The position numbers and the translations under genes were made by a program. A DNA stretch of 44,668 bases from Myxococcales bacterium. GTDB lineage: Bacteria; Myxococcota_A; Polyangia; Polyangiales; Houyiibacteriaceae. The DNA lies in assembly GCA_029862185.1 (NCBI GenBank), contig JAOTXX010000029.1, positions 1 to 44,668 on the forward strand, given 5' to 3'. Below, one piece after another: positions 15,642 to 24,943 of the stretch. Numbering within the stretch: the first letter of the stretch is position 1; every line of letters begins with the position of its first letter. A model generated the notes under the pieces. The model saw only the letters and a list, made by a program, of their open reading frames with translations, did no database searches and was not told where the DNA came from.

Positions 15642-18005
15642 TCAGGCGCGCGTCAGCGTTCCACGGTCTCCGTCGAGCGTGACCAAGTCGCCGGTTTGAA
15701 TGCTGGTGGTTGCGACTCGAAGGTTCACAACTGCCGGAAGGCCGTATTCCCGTGCGACGACCGCGCCATGCGACACCGCGCTCCCGACGTCGGTGGCGAG
15801 GCCGGCGATCAGGCTGAAGTAGGGCGTCCAGCCGACGTCGGTGATGGGCGCGATCAAGATTTCACCTGCCTCTAGCGCGGCTGCCTGTTCGAGGGTCTCG
15901 ACGACGCGCGCACGCCCCGTGACCTTGCCGCGGCTCACCGGTTTGCCAACGAGCGCCCCGTCGCCGTTCGTGAACGGCTCTAGTCCCAGTGGCTCGGGCC
16001 GATCGCGGAACACTTCGGGGAAGTGAAGCGGCATCTGGTAGTCGATGACCTTTCGCCTCGATACCGCGAGGTCGGAGAGCTCCCGCCGCCCAACGAGTAG
16101 CTCGCCGAGCTCTTGGTGGGTCAGGAAGAAGATCGCGTCCGGGTCGGTCAAGCAACCTTCCTCCATAAGCTGCGAGCCAAGCGCCCGGTACGCGTGCTTG
16201 AACGCCGTCGTTACCGCGACCAGCGCGGACTTGGTGTGCTCGCGTGTCCGAATGGCCGCGTGCGCCAACGGTAGGAGCCGTCGAAGGATTGGATGGCCCT
16301 GCGCGGCAGCGTGAGGCCGGGTCGCGGGTCGGTGACGCGCGCCGAATTCCAGCCGGGCCCGCAGGCCAGACTGCAGGGAGCCGATCAGTGGAGCCGGATC
16401 GACGGCCCATTCCTTTTGCCGGAGCTCGAGCTCCCGGACCGCGCGATGACCGTGTCTTGCTAGGTACTGCGCAAACTCCAAGCTCGCCTCGCCCGCCTCG
16501 TTCGAACAAAGCCAGGCAAGCGCAGCGTCCGGATCGGCTGTGGCAAAGGCCTCCTCGGCCCGCTCCTGCACGAGCAGCAGGTCGATCAGCCGCTCGACCC
16601 CCTCGGCGATGTCGGCGCTCTCGACGTCTTTCGCGCCTGCGAGCATGTCTGCGACTTCTGCGTGATGCGCTTGAGTCGGCTCCTCTCCCTTCGCGAGGAC
16701 GCCGAGCAAGATGGGGCTCAGTGCGCCGGCCGATGATGAAGACAGCAGATGGAGCTCGTACGCTCGCCAGATCTGCGGAAGGTTCTCGTCGATCGCACGG
16801 TAGAGTTGCCTCGCGGTGCCTCGCGCGGGCAGGTTCAAGCCTCCCAGAAGCGCATCGAGGTCGTTGCGATGCTTTGCGGCCGAGACGAGGAGCGAGAAGT
16901 AGCGGACGCCGTTGAACGCCCGCCGCCAGGACGGTTCCGGCTCCGGGTCGGCAAGCTCTTCGATGTCTCTGCCGCAAAGCGCGATGCACATCTGGCTTTT
17001 GTTCGACCCGGCCACGGCGGACGCGAGCTCGGACAAGTTCGAAAGGTTGAGGAACAGGTGACCGAAGTACATTCCCACGTATCGAAGCTCGTCGCTGTGC
17101 GGTACCTTGGCCCCCATTCGCCGGTAAGCCCCCTGCATACCGAGGTCGATGCCGCGCGCAGTCACCGAAAACGTCAGCGGGGTGACCGCCCCCGGCATCA
17201 TCTCTCCAATGTTGCACCAGGTGTAGACGTCGTCGGGGTTTGGCTTGGTGTCGAGCTCGTTCGGGTCCGCCGGAAGCTGCGTGATCGGCCGCGCCTGGAG
17301 CCATCGAAGCGAACCGTCCTGGTCTATGGCCCACTCCATGTCGAGCGGTGCGCCGTACCCTGTTTCGGCGCGGAGGGCCCCGTCGACCAAACGAGCGAGC
17401 TCGGCATCGCTCAAGATCGGCTCGTCACCCTGAAGCTCGCGCTCGATCACCGAGCCGTCTCGCGCCACTAGCCAATGGTCTGGTACGGCCCGTCCGCTGA
17501 CCAAGGCTTCGCCGAGGCCAGTCACCGCGTCGACGACGATTTGGTCGCGTCGAGCATTCACGGGGTGTGCCGTGAACAGCACACCGGCTGCCCGCGCATC
17601 GACCATCCGTTGCACGACGATGTTCATCTGAGCTTCGCGCTGGCCGGTCTGCTCGTCGCGGTATGCAAGGGCACGCGCGTTCTCCAACGAACGAAGACAG
17701 TCCTCGATCGCAGAGCGAAGAGCCTCGCTGCCCTCGACGTTCAACACCGTCTCGTACTGCCCGGCAAAGGACGCGTCACCGGAATCTTCTCCGATGGCGG
17801 AGGACCGAACCGCAACCTTGCCTGCGCCGATTCGGGCGTAGTGCGCGTCGAGGTCGTCTGGCAGGCGGCCGGAGCGGGCGCCCATCACGACGAAGCCCGG
17901 AGGTACATCGAACCCGTAGTCCAGCAAACGGACCAGCCCTTCGGCCTTGCCGCCCACGGCTTCATTGGAAATAGCTTCGAGCGGAATGCAGCGAGGTCCG
18001 GTCAT
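15642..18005 (-). CDS. PEP synthase-like/rifampin phosphotransferase-like dikinase
   Basis: A 787-residue three-part phosphotransferase. The N-terminal ATP-grasp domain has GGKAEGLVRL, VAVRSSAIGEDSGDASFAGQ and ARAAGVLFTAHPV, ending in DMEWAIDQDGSLRWLQARPI. A less conserved alpha-helical middle (about 330-680) follows, then a swivelling domain with the phospho-histidine H746 in AVSHGAVVAREYGLPAV. This order (ATP, middle, His) is that of rifampin phosphotransferase and some PEP synthase relatives, and it lacks the PEP-barrel of true PpsA. The enzyme should split ATP and move the beta-phosphate through the His to an acceptor bound by the middle domain; the acceptor is unknown. Its start overlaps the stop of the F420-type gene by 4 nt, so the two are translationally coupled. 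Confidence 0.85.
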   Translation of the reverse strand: MTGPRCIPLEAISNEAVGGKAEGLVRLLDYGFDVPPGFVVMGARSGRLPDDLDAHYARIGAGKVAVRSSAIGEDSGDASFAGQYETVLNVEGSEALRSAIEDCLRSLENARALAYRDEQTGQREAQMNIVVQRMVDARAAGVLFTAHPVNARRDQIVVDAVTGLGEALVSGRAVPDHWLVARDGSVIERELQGDEPILSDAELARLVDGALRAETGYGAPLDMEWAIDQDGSLRWLQARPITQLPADPNELDTKPNPDDVYTWCNIGEMMPGAVTPLTFSVTARGIDLGMQGAYRRMGAKVPHSDELRYVGMYFGHLFLNLSNLSELASAVAGSNKSQMCIALCGRDIEELADPEPEPSWRRAFNGVRYFSLLVSAAKHRNDLDALLGGLNLPARGTARQLYRAIDENLPQIWRAYELHLLSSSSAGALSPILLGVLAKGEEPTQAHHAEVADMLAGAKDVESADIAEGVERLIDLLLVQERAEEAFATADPDAALAWLCSNEAGEASLEFAQYLARHGHRAVRELELRQKEWAVDPAPLIGSLQSGLRARLEFGARHRPATRPHAAAQGHPILRRLLPLAHAAIRTREHTKSALVAVTTAFKHAYRALGSQLMEEGCLTDPDAIFFLTHQELGELLVGRRELSDLAVSRRKVIDYQMPLHFPEVFRDRPEPLGLEPFTNGDGALVGKPVSRGKVTGRARVVETLEQAAALEAGEILIAPITDVGWTPYFSLIAGLATDVGSAVSHGAVVAREYGLPAVVNLRVATTSIQTGDLVTLDGDRGTLTRA

Positions 18006-19024
18006 GCGGTGTTAGACTGGCTTCGCAGCTTGCTGATGATCTCGGACGCGCAGCCTTGCGGGAGCGGGAATGGCGACGCAAAGCCGAGCCTTCCTGCGAG
18101 GGAGCCGTAGCGCCGGTGCAAGATCTCGGCGACTTCATCGGGCGTGCCCACAGCAGCGATGCGGCCCAGGAGCTCATCGTCGATCAGCGCGGCCATTTCG
18201 TGCCAACGGCCCTCCTTGGTGAGCCTACGAAGCTCCGGCTGGAGCTCGCCCCAGCCCTCGGCTTCGAGCACGCTGCGATACGCAGGCGTCGATGCGTAGA
18301 AGGCGATCTGATTTCGCGTCATGGCCCGCGCGCTCTCGAAGCCGGCCTCATCTTTGCCGGTCACGACCAGGACCTGTGCGCAAAGGGTGAACTCGGAGAG
18401 CTCGCGCCCCGATGCGGCCAAGCCTCTCGTCAGGTTCGGCAGCATCACTTGTTGGAGCGAGCGCTCGGTGTGAAAGGGATGCAAGAGCATGCCGTCCGCG
18501 ACTTCGCCTGCCGCTTCGGTCATCTTTGGCCCGACGCCACCGAGATAGATCGGCGGCGCGCCGCCCTTGGCCGGACCGGGATTGAAGATCGGCGGCATCA
18601 GCGTGTGCGTGTAGAAGTCTCCGCGGAAGTCGAGCTTCTCGTTGTCGTTCCAACTCGCGAGGATTGCCCGAAGGGCCCGCACGAACTCCTTCATGCGCGA
18701 AACCGGTTTGCCCCAGGGCATGCTGTATCGAGCTTCGATGTGCGGCTTGATCTGCGATCCGAGCCCGAGCCAGAAGCGGCCACCGGAAAACTGCTGCAGG
18801 TCGTGCGCCACGTTCGCGACGGTCATGGGGGTACGTGCGAAGGCGATTGCGAGGCCGGTGCCGACCTCGAGCTTCGAGTGCTCGGCCGCGAGCACCAGCG
18901 GCATGAACGGTTCGTGCGGTCCCTCGAAGGTGAAGCATCCGTCGAAGCCGGCCTCCTCGAGCTCGTGAACCCGCGTGGCGACCTGCTTCATGTCGGTGAC
19001 CAGCAATCCGGCGTCGATCTTCAT
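18002..19024 (-). CDS. F420-dependent luciferase-like oxidoreductase
   Basis: A 340-residue TIM-barrel protein of the luciferase-like monooxygenase family, in the branch that mostly uses coenzyme F420. Visible motifs are EEAGFDGCFTFEGPHEPF, VGTGLAIAFARTPMTVANVAHDL, GGRFWLGLGSQIKPHIEARY and APPIYLGGVGPKMTEAAGEVADGMLLHPF. The family reduces or oxidises small molecules by hydride transfer from reduced F420 or flavin. The substrate is not readable. It is the first gene of a two-gene operon with the PEP synthase-like enzyme (4-nt overlap). Its start is separated by about 115 nt from a second, divergent family member at 19140. Confidence 0.88.
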   Translation of the reverse strand: MKIDAGLLVTDMKQVATRVHELEEAGFDGCFTFEGPHEPFMPLVLAAEHSKLEVGTGLAIAFARTPMTVANVAHDLQQFSGGRFWLGLGSQIKPHIEARYSMPWGKPVSRMKEFVRALRAILASWNDNEKLDFRGDFYTHTLMPPIFNPGPAKGGAPPIYLGGVGPKMTEAAGEVADGMLLHPFHTERSLQQVMLPNLTRGLAASGRELSEFTLCAQVLVVTGKDEAGFESARAMTRNQIAFYASTPAYRSVLEAEGWGELQPELRRLTKEGRWHEMAALIDDELLGRIAAVGTPDEVAEILHRRYGSLAGRLGFASPFPLPQGCASEIISKLRSQSNTA

Positions 19025-19139
19025 CCGTTGGGGTTCCTGCGGAGACAGGCTCGTCGCATGAATCGCCGGACACTGTCAAGGCGAGCAGGCTCTTGAAACC
19101 CCATCTCAACGGGGCTACTTGCAGCTCCGGAGGCAATCG

Positions 19140-20141
19140 ATGACCGAACGAACCGGGCTTCTCCCATTCTGGAAAGACTACGACCGCAAGCTCTATCTGA
19201 AAGCCGCGATTCTCGCGGACGAGCTTGGCTACGATTCCTTCTGGATTCCCGAGGCCTGGGGCTACGAAATCTTCTCGCTTCTGACCGAGATCGCGGTGCA
19301 CACCAAGCAGATCAAGATCGGCACCGGGATCGTCAACTGCTTCAGCCGCTCGCCCGGCCTCATGGCGATGAACGCAGCGACGGTCGACGAGATTAGTGAA
19401 GGCCGTCTCATCCTCGGCATGGGTACGAGCGGCAAGCGGGTCATCGAAGGCTTTCACGCGCGCCAGTTCGACAAGCCGCTGACTCAGCTACGCGATGTGA
19501 TCCGGGTGACCAAGACCCTGCTCGCCGGAAAGCGGCTCACCGAAAGCGGCGCCAAGCTTCACGACTACCGGCCCTTCGAGCTCGCGATGAAACCGCTTCG
19601 CGTCGACGTGCCGATTTACGTCGCAGCGCTCAAACAGAAATCGATCACTTCGATCGGCGAGCTCGCCGACGGCTGGATTCCCACGTTCTGGCCGTACACC
19701 AAGCTCGACCAGGGCCATACTTGGATCGCAGACGGCGCAGCCAAGTCGGGGCGCGACCCTAACGAAATCACCACGGCGCCATTCACGACGGTCATCCCGC
19801 TCGGCGAGGCGGGCGTTCGTGAGGCCCGTCAGATCATCGCCTTCTACATCGGTGGCATGGGCGACTACTACAAGGAGCTTCTGAGCGGGTTTGGATACGC
19901 AGACGAGTGCAAAAGGGTCGACGAGCTCTACGGTGACAAGAAGACCCGGTCGCAGGCAGCCGATGCGGTCTCCGACGAGATGATCGAAGCGCTCAGCATC
20001 GCGGGCGACCCTCAACACTGCATTTCGGAGCTGAAGCGCCGGCGCGAATACGGAATCGACCTCCCGATCCTCAATCTGCCCTCGAATCTACCCTGGGAGA
20101 TGGTCGAGATGTTCATCCGAACGATGGCGCCTTCGGCTTAG
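19140..20141 (+). CDS. F420-dependent luciferase-like oxidoreductase
   Basis: A 333-residue protein of the luciferase-like family. The start [15 protein letters not shown] is supported by GGAGG (19129-19133) 6 nt before the ATG; a TTG seven codons upstream is less likely. Motifs are [55 protein letters not shown] and [22 protein letters not shown]. The layout resembles F420-dependent methylene-tetrahydromethanopterin reductase-like proteins. It is divergent from the other family member at 18002-19024, with which it shares only the fold, so the two may act on related substrates. Confidence 0.88.
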   Translation: MTERTGLLPFWKDYDRKLYLKAAILADELGYDSFWIPEAWGYEIFSLLTEIAVHTKQIKIGTGIVNCFSRSPGLMAMNAATVDEISEGRLILGMGTSGKRVIEGFHARQFDKPLTQLRDVIRVTKTLLAGKRLTESGAKLHDYRPFELAMKPLRVDVPIYVAALKQKSITSIGELADGWIPTFWPYTKLDQGHTWIADGAAKSGRDPNEITTAPFTTVIPLGEAGVREARQIIAFYIGGMGDYYKELLSGFGYADECKRVDELYGDKKTRSQAADAVSDEMIEALSIAGDPQHCISELKRRREYGIDLPILNLPSNLPWEMVEMFIRTMAPSA

Positions 20142-20147
20142 GGTTTC

Positions 20148-20175
20148 TTGGCCTGTACGGCCAGCTTGCTACCCT
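20148..20175 (+). promoter_or_regulatory. Promoter TTGGCC-16-TACCCT before lipoprotein 1
   Basis: TTGGCC (20148-20153) and an extended -10 TGCTACCCT (hexamer 20170-20175) are 16 nt apart. The predicted start falls near 20182, leaving GGGGAGGAG and then the ATG at 20206, or allowing a leaderless GTG at 20182. Confidence 0.45.
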
Positions 20176-20205
20176 GTAGCCGTGGGGAGGAGACGCGGCG
20201 ACGCG

Positions 20206-21486
20206 ATGCGTGGTCTTAGCCGGCTTACCGGCCTGTGCCCGCTCGTCTTCGCGCTTGCCTGCTCGGTCTACGATGCGAGCCTGATCGATGGTCGCGTGGC
20301 GGGCCTGCCCGCGCGGCCAGCCGCAAACACGAGCTCTCCAGACGACAGCGAGTCGCTCCTCTTCGCGTTCAACGAAATCTTTCTCCGGCAGTCTGCCGAG
20401 ATGGCCGCACGTGTTGGCATCGATCTCGATTCGGCGATAACGACTGGTCCCAATGACGCCACCTGCGAGCCGCCGACGGTCGATGGCGAAGTCGTCGGCC
20501 AGGCCGTGGTCGACGGCGAGAAAGGAGTCGACAATGCGATCGGCTCGCTTCTATTGCCAGCGGTAGGAACCGCGCTCCCATGCCTCGAAGACAACCTGGC
20601 GCTGACGCAGGGCCGCGGGATCGGCACGATACTGCTTTGGGTTCGGGGTTGGAACGGGCTCGACAATGACGCGAGCGTATCGGTGGTGCTCACCAACGCC
20701 GTTGACGCCACGAGCGAAGATCCCGCGCTCGTCGGTTTTGAGGGCTCCGATCCGGTGAATCTCGTGTATCTGAGCGGGCGCCCGGGTGTCGACGCGCCGC
20801 CTCCCCGCTGGGAGCAACAGGACTACTGGTACCTCGACCCAGACGACTTCGATGCGGACGAATCCGGCCAGCCTAGCCTCGATCTGCCGAAGAGACCGCA
20901 AGCAGATGCCTATGTGTCGCACGGCCGCCTAGTCGTGCCGTTAGCTCCAGGCACCGCGTTCGAGCTGATCGCCGGTGACGGCACGTTGCCGAGTGACGGC
21001 GACATGACGATCGCAGTCAACGGCGGTTATCTGATGGGCGACATCGATCAAGAGCGTACGAAGCTCACGAGCGGGCTTTTCGCAGGCCGGCTCACTCTCG
21101 AGAAGCTCGCGCAGATCACGCCAAAGGTCGGTCTCTGCGCGTTCGATGCCGAGCTCATGCAATCGCTCATCGGGCAGTTTGCCGATATCGTCGGCTTCCC
21201 GGAACACGATCGAACCGGAATGGAATGCGACGCCTTCAGCGTGGGCGTGACCTTCAGCGCGGTGGTCGGCCAGGTTGCAGGGCTCGCAGCATCTTCACGA
21301 GCAGCGCTCGAGCCCTGCGCAAACAGCGGGCCCATCCAGGTGGATCGCTGCTGTCCGAGCCAATGGCTGAGCGGCAAGTCGAGGGCGGAAACCTGCGACA
21401 CCTTCGAGAAGGTCGTCAAGGCAGCGCGCTTCGACTCCCTCTCGAACGCCATTCGAGTTCCAGTGCCCGAGCCGGCCCCGTTCTAG
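20206..21486 (+). CDS. Lipoprotein of a paralogous pair (CSVYDASL family), copy 1
   Basis: A 426-residue exported protein. The signal segment MRGLSRLTGLCPLVFALAC ends at the probable lipidated cysteine, followed by SVYDASLIDG. It shares with the protein at 23714-24943 the N-terminal CSVYDASL, an LAG-x-P-x-RP-x-A-x-TSS stretch, a central G-(V/I)-DNA(I/F)G, an ED(N)(L/I)AL-(T/N)QG segment, a PxxxDAY(V/I)S motif, and a C-terminal EPCAN...DRCC region with paired cysteines. I recognise no named family. The mature part is acidic and rich in Asp and Gly, with patterns like beta-sheet surface proteins. A GTG at 20182 is an alternative start. It converges with the DAHP synthase gene. Confidence 0.75.
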   Translation: MRGLSRLTGLCPLVFALACSVYDASLIDGRVAGLPARPAANTSSPDDSESLLFAFNEIFLRQSAEMAARVGIDLDSAITTGPNDATCEPPTVDGEVVGQAVVDGEKGVDNAIGSLLLPAVGTALPCLEDNLALTQGRGIGTILLWVRGWNGLDNDASVSVVLTNAVDATSEDPALVGFEGSDPVNLVYLSGRPGVDAPPPRWEQQDYWYLDPDDFDADESGQPSLDLPKRPQADAYVSHGRLVVPLAPGTAFELIAGDGTLPSDGDMTIAVNGGYLMGDIDQERTKLTSGLFAGRLTLEKLAQITPKVGLCAFDAELMQSLIGQFADIVGFPEHDRTGMECDAFSVGVTFSAVVGQVAGLAASSRAALEPCANSGPIQVDRCCPSQWLSGKSRAETCDTFEKVVKAARFDSLSNAIRVPVPEPAPF

Positions 21487-21500
21487 AGCCTCGAGCTCGC

Positions 21501-22568
21501 TCAGGTTCCTGCCATTCGGCGCTTTCGAGTCGCGTCCGCCAGGCCTTCGAGGACGGGCACGGTGACGTCCCAACTCATGCACGCATCCGTGATGCTCTGC
21601 CCGTATTGGAGCTCGGTGCCAGGCTTGTTGTCTTGACGCCCGCCGACCAGAAAGCTTTCCAGCATCACCCCGAACACCTTGGTGCTGCCTTCGGCGAGCT
21701 GTTGCCCAATCGCGATCGCGACGCCCGCCTGCTTCTCGTGGTCTTTCTGGCTATTGGCGTGACTACAGTCGACCATGATGCGACCTTCGAGCCCGGCCGC
21801 CTCGAGCATCTCCACCGTCGAGGCGACGTGCTCCGGCTCGTAGTTCGGCTTGCCGCCGCCGCCGCGCAAGATGACGTGGCAATCCAGATTGCCCTTGGTT
21901 GCAACGATGGCCGTCAGGCCTTGCTTGGTGACCGAAAGGAAATGATGCGGGTTCCGGGCCGCCTTCACCGCTTCGACGGCGATCAGCACCGTCCCTCGCG
22001 TCCCGTTCTTGAAGCCCACCGGCATCGACAGCCCGCTCGCCAGCTCGCGATGAACCTGGCTCTCGGTCGTTCGCGCGCCAATTGCTCCCCAGGACACCAG
22101 GTCCGCGACGAACTGCGGCGAAATCGGATCGAGGAACTCCGTCCCGCTCGGCAGGCCCAACTCCGCCAGCGCGCTCAGCAAGCCGCGTGATACGCGCAGT
22201 CCGTGGTTGATGTCGAAGCTTCCGTCGAGGTTGGGATCGTTGATCAGGCCCTTCCACCCGACGGTGGTGCGTGGCTTCTCGAAGTAGGTGCGCATGACGA
22301 TGAACAGATCTTTGACATGCTCATCGCGCAGCGCTTTGAGCCGCTGGGCGTACTCTAGCGCAGCGTCCGCGTCGTGAATGGAGCACGGGCCGACGACCAC
22401 GAGCAGTCGGTCATCCTTGCCGTGAACGATGTCGCTGATCTCTTGGCGCTCGGTCGCGATCCGCGTGATTGATTCTTCCCCGGGATGGATCTCTTCCATC
22501 AAGATGGCGGGCGGGATCAGAGGGCGAAGGTCGTCGATCCGGACGTCGTCGGTAGGCGGGCGAAACAT
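21501..22568 (-). CDS. aroG: 3-deoxy-7-phosphoheptulonate synthase, class I
   Basis: A 355-residue first enzyme of the shikimate pathway: PEP + erythrose 4-phosphate to DAHP. Family motifs are VVVGPCSIHD, MRTYFEKPRTTVGWKG, GARTTESQVHRELASG, PVGFKNGT, HVILRGG and DCSHANSQKDH, which include the metal and PEP ligands; the length matches AroF/G/H. Which aromatic amino acid inhibits it cannot be read reliably. The chosen start MFRPPTDDVRIDDLRPL has no clear Shine-Dalgarno sequence; a TGCTAGAAG box lies 10 nt before it. It is divergent from the BASS transporter, with only 18 nt between the chosen starts, and sits between the two paralogous lipoproteins. Confidence 0.95.
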   Translation of the reverse strand: MFRPPTDDVRIDDLRPLIPPAILMEEIHPGEESITRIATERQEISDIVHGKDDRLLVVVGPCSIHDADAALEYAQRLKALRDEHVKDLFIVMRTYFEKPRTTVGWKGLINDPNLDGSFDINHGLRVSRGLLSALAELGLPSGTEFLDPISPQFVADLVSWGAIGARTTESQVHRELASGLSMPVGFKNGTRGTVLIAVEAVKAARNPHHFLSVTKQGLTAIVATKGNLDCHVILRGGGGKPNYEPEHVASTVEMLEAAGLEGRIMVDCSHANSQKDHEKQAGVAIAIGQQLAEGSTKVFGVMLESFLVGGRQDNKPGTELQYGQSITDACMSWDVTVPVLEGLADATRKRRMAGT

Positions 22569-22586
22569 GAGATCGGGACTTCTAGC

Positions 22587-23585
22587 ATGGAAGCACGACG
22601 GCGTCTCGCTCGGCCCGCGCCCACGCATGCTGTGCTACATGGCGACCTCGTGGCTGCGTTCGTTCGGTTCTTTCCCCTTTGGGTCACCCTCGGCGGTGTC
22701 GCAGCGCTCATTTACCCGCCGGCCTTCGACTGGTTTCTCGAGTACGGGCTGATCACGCCGGGGCTGCAGATCATCATGCTCGGCATGGGGCTTACGCTCG
22801 AGCTTTCAGATTTCTCGCGCGTTTTTCGCTCCCCTGCGCCCATTGTTTGGGGAGTGCTCCTGCAGTACACGGTCATGCCGTTGCTCGGCTGGGGCGTGGG
22901 CTATCTGTTTCAACTTCCCACCGCGTTTGCCGTCGGCCTGGTGTTGGTCTGCTGCTGTCCGGGCGGAACGGCTTCCAATGTGATCGCTTACTTGGCCAAG
23001 GCCGACGTCGCGCTTTCCGTTTCGATGACCGCGTTCTCGACGATGCTCGCGGCTGCGTGCACGCCGCTGCTCACGACTTGGATCGTCGGCAGCCGAGTCG
23101 ACGTCGACGGCTGGGCCCTGTTTCTCAGCACCGCAAAGGTGGTCCTGCTTCCGGTTGCGCTAGGGCTTTTCATGCGACGCTACGTGCCGAAGCTCACCGA
23201 GAAGCTACTCCCCGTCGCACCAGCAGCTGCAGTGCTCATGATCGTTCTGATCGTGTCGGCAATACTCGGGGCGCGGAAGGATGCCGTGCTCGAATCCGGG
23301 CTGCAGTTGCTCGGCGCCGTGGTCACGGCGCATGCCTTTGGCTTCTTTCTCGGCTACCTGTTCGGCGGTCTCAGCGGGGGCTTTGGCACGGTCGCGCGGA
23401 CGACCTCGATCGAGGTCGGAATGCAGAACTCCGGCTTGGGTGCGGTCCTTGCGCAAGCCCACTTCGCCAACCCGCTCACCGTGATTCCAAGCGCGATCTC
23501 GGCGATTACCCATTGCATCATCGGTAGCGCGCTGGCCGCATTCTGGTCTCGACGCCCCACATCCGGCGAAATGGCCGGCCCTTAG
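22587..23585 (+). CDS. BASS-family transporter (bile acid:sodium symporter-like)
   Basis: A 332-residue inner-membrane protein with about nine hydrophobic helices. Typical features are FVRFFPLWVTLGGVAALIYP at the first helix, GLQIIMLGMGLTLELSDFSRV, VGLVLVCCCPGGTASNVIAYLAKADVALSVSMTA (the family signature around the sodium and substrate site) and RTTSIEVGMQNSGLGAVLA (second crossover). It should import an organic anion with sodium. The start is unresolved: ATG 22587 is used, but GTG at 22632 or 22650 would better match family N-termini and leave room for a divergent promoter. It lies next to DAHP synthase, so an aromatic or keto-acid substrate is conceivable. Confidence 0.88.
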   Translation: MEARRRLARPAPTHAVLHGDLVAAFVRFFPLWVTLGGVAALIYPPAFDWFLEYGLITPGLQIIMLGMGLTLELSDFSRVFRSPAPIVWGVLLQYTVMPLLGWGVGYLFQLPTAFAVGLVLVCCCPGGTASNVIAYLAKADVALSVSMTAFSTMLAAACTPLLTTWIVGSRVDVDGWALFLSTAKVVLLPVALGLFMRRYVPKLTEKLLPVAPAAAVLMIVLIVSAILGARKDAVLESGLQLLGAVVTAHAFGFFLGYLFGGLSGGFGTVARTTSIEVGMQNSGLGAVLAQAHFANPLTVIPSAISAITHCIIGSALAAFWSRRPTSGEMAGP

Positions 23586-23713
23586 GCCCCGCCCGGATGG
23601 AGACGGGTCTCGCGCGCTGTTTGTGCGGCATCGTACAATCTCTGGGAGTCTTTTGTCGCTGTTCTATTATGTTGATGCTAGATTTTTAAGACGTCGTGGA
23701 CGGCGTGGAACCG

Positions 23714-24943
23714 ATGAAGAACTCTTTCAACGTCTTGCTCGTGGCCCTTCTGCCGGCCGCTGTGGCCTGCAGCGTCTACGACGCCAGCCTGGTGGACAAG
23801 GGGCTGGCGGGCGTTCCGATTCGTCCTCCGGCGAGCACCAGCTCAGAGGCCGATGATGTCGAGGCGGTCTTCGCGTTCCGCAACGTATCGCTCGACCAGT
23901 CCGGGGATCGCTGGCGACGGTTCGGCCTCGATCTGGACGGGATGAACACCGTGTCGGTCCTCGATGCCGCCGAGTGCGTCGCGGCCAACGGGCAGCCCCC
24001 CCTCGACGGGCAAAAGGGGATCGACAACGCCTTTGGACAATACGTCCTACCGACGGTCGTAGGCCTGGTCGCCTGTCTCGAGGACAACATCGCACTCAAT
24101 CAGGGCTGCGGTCGGGGTACGGTCCTCATGCGCTTGCGCAATTGGAACGGCAGTCCAAACGACGCGAAGGTTGACGTGTCGACCTTCTTTGCCGTCGATG
24201 GAACGTCTCTCGACGACATCTCCGACTTGGAGTGGGGAGGGTCCAGTGGCTCTCGCCTGATGCTGCCGGGCTCCACGGAAGAGGCCCCGGACCCGGCGTG
24301 GGATGGGAACGACCACTTTTTTGTCGACCCTTCGACCTTGATTACCGGAGACCTCGACCGACCGGTGGTGTGGCAAACGGATGCCTACATCAGCAACCGC
24401 CGTGTCGTGCTCCCGCTGGATACGGGCTCCACGTTCGTGTTTTTGACCGGCCCCGGCAGTTTCTCGATTTCGATCAACGGATTTGTGATCGCGGACCTCA
24501 GCGAAGACGGACAGACATTGGAAAAGGGCCTGATCGCGGGTCGATTCCCTGCGGGCAAGCTGGTCTCCGCACTCGAGCCTCTGGGGGTTTGCGACGAGAC
24601 ACTTCAGGGAAGCATCCTCGGCCTGCTCACCGACAATCTCGATCTCCGCAGCGATCCCGATGTGGGAAGCCCCGACGATGAATGCACTGCGACTGGCGTA
24701 GCCTTTAGCTTCCAAGGAATCCGGGCCCGCATCGCCGACCAAGTCGCGCCGGTCGAGCTTCCAATTCCAGAGCCCTGCGCCAATCCTGGGAGGGGGGGCC
24801 CCGAGCCGGCGTTCGATCGCTGCTGCCGCTCGGTCGAGCTCAACTCACCCGAAGCGCTTCCGTTGGATTGTACTGCCGAGGATCTTCAGCCCTATGTGGA
24901 CCTCCCGAATCCGATTCCGGTGCCGCTCGAACAGGGCTTCTAG
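23714..24943 (+). CDS. Lipoprotein of a paralogous pair (CSVYDASL family), copy 2
   Basis: A 409-residue exported protein starting MKNSFNVLLVALLPAAVAC, with a lipidated cysteine followed by SVYDASLVDKG. It aligns along its length with the lipoprotein at 20206-21486: CSVYDASL, GIDNAFGQYVLPTVVGLVACLEDNIALNQG (also in copy 1 as a similar block), WQTDAYISNRRVVLPL, ISINGFVIADLSEDG, and the end EPCANPG...FDRCC. The function is unknown. It is preceded by an unusually A/T-rich stretch (about 23650-23690) that may hold its promoter. Its stop overlaps the stop of the convergent A-type Fe-S gene by 4 nt. Confidence 0.75.
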   Translation: MKNSFNVLLVALLPAAVACSVYDASLVDKGLAGVPIRPPASTSSEADDVEAVFAFRNVSLDQSGDRWRRFGLDLDGMNTVSVLDAAECVAANGQPPLDGQKGIDNAFGQYVLPTVVGLVACLEDNIALNQGCGRGTVLMRLRNWNGSPNDAKVDVSTFFAVDGTSLDDISDLEWGGSSGSRLMLPGSTEEAPDPAWDGNDHFFVDPSTLITGDLDRPVVWQTDAYISNRRVVLPLDTGSTFVFLTGPGSFSISINGFVIADLSEDGQTLEKGLIAGRFPAGKLVSALEPLGVCDETLQGSILGLLTDNLDLRSDPDVGSPDDECTATGVAFSFQGIRARIADQVAPVELPIPEPCANPGRGGPEPAFDRCCRSVELNSPEALPLDCTAEDLQPYVDLPNPIPVPLEQGF

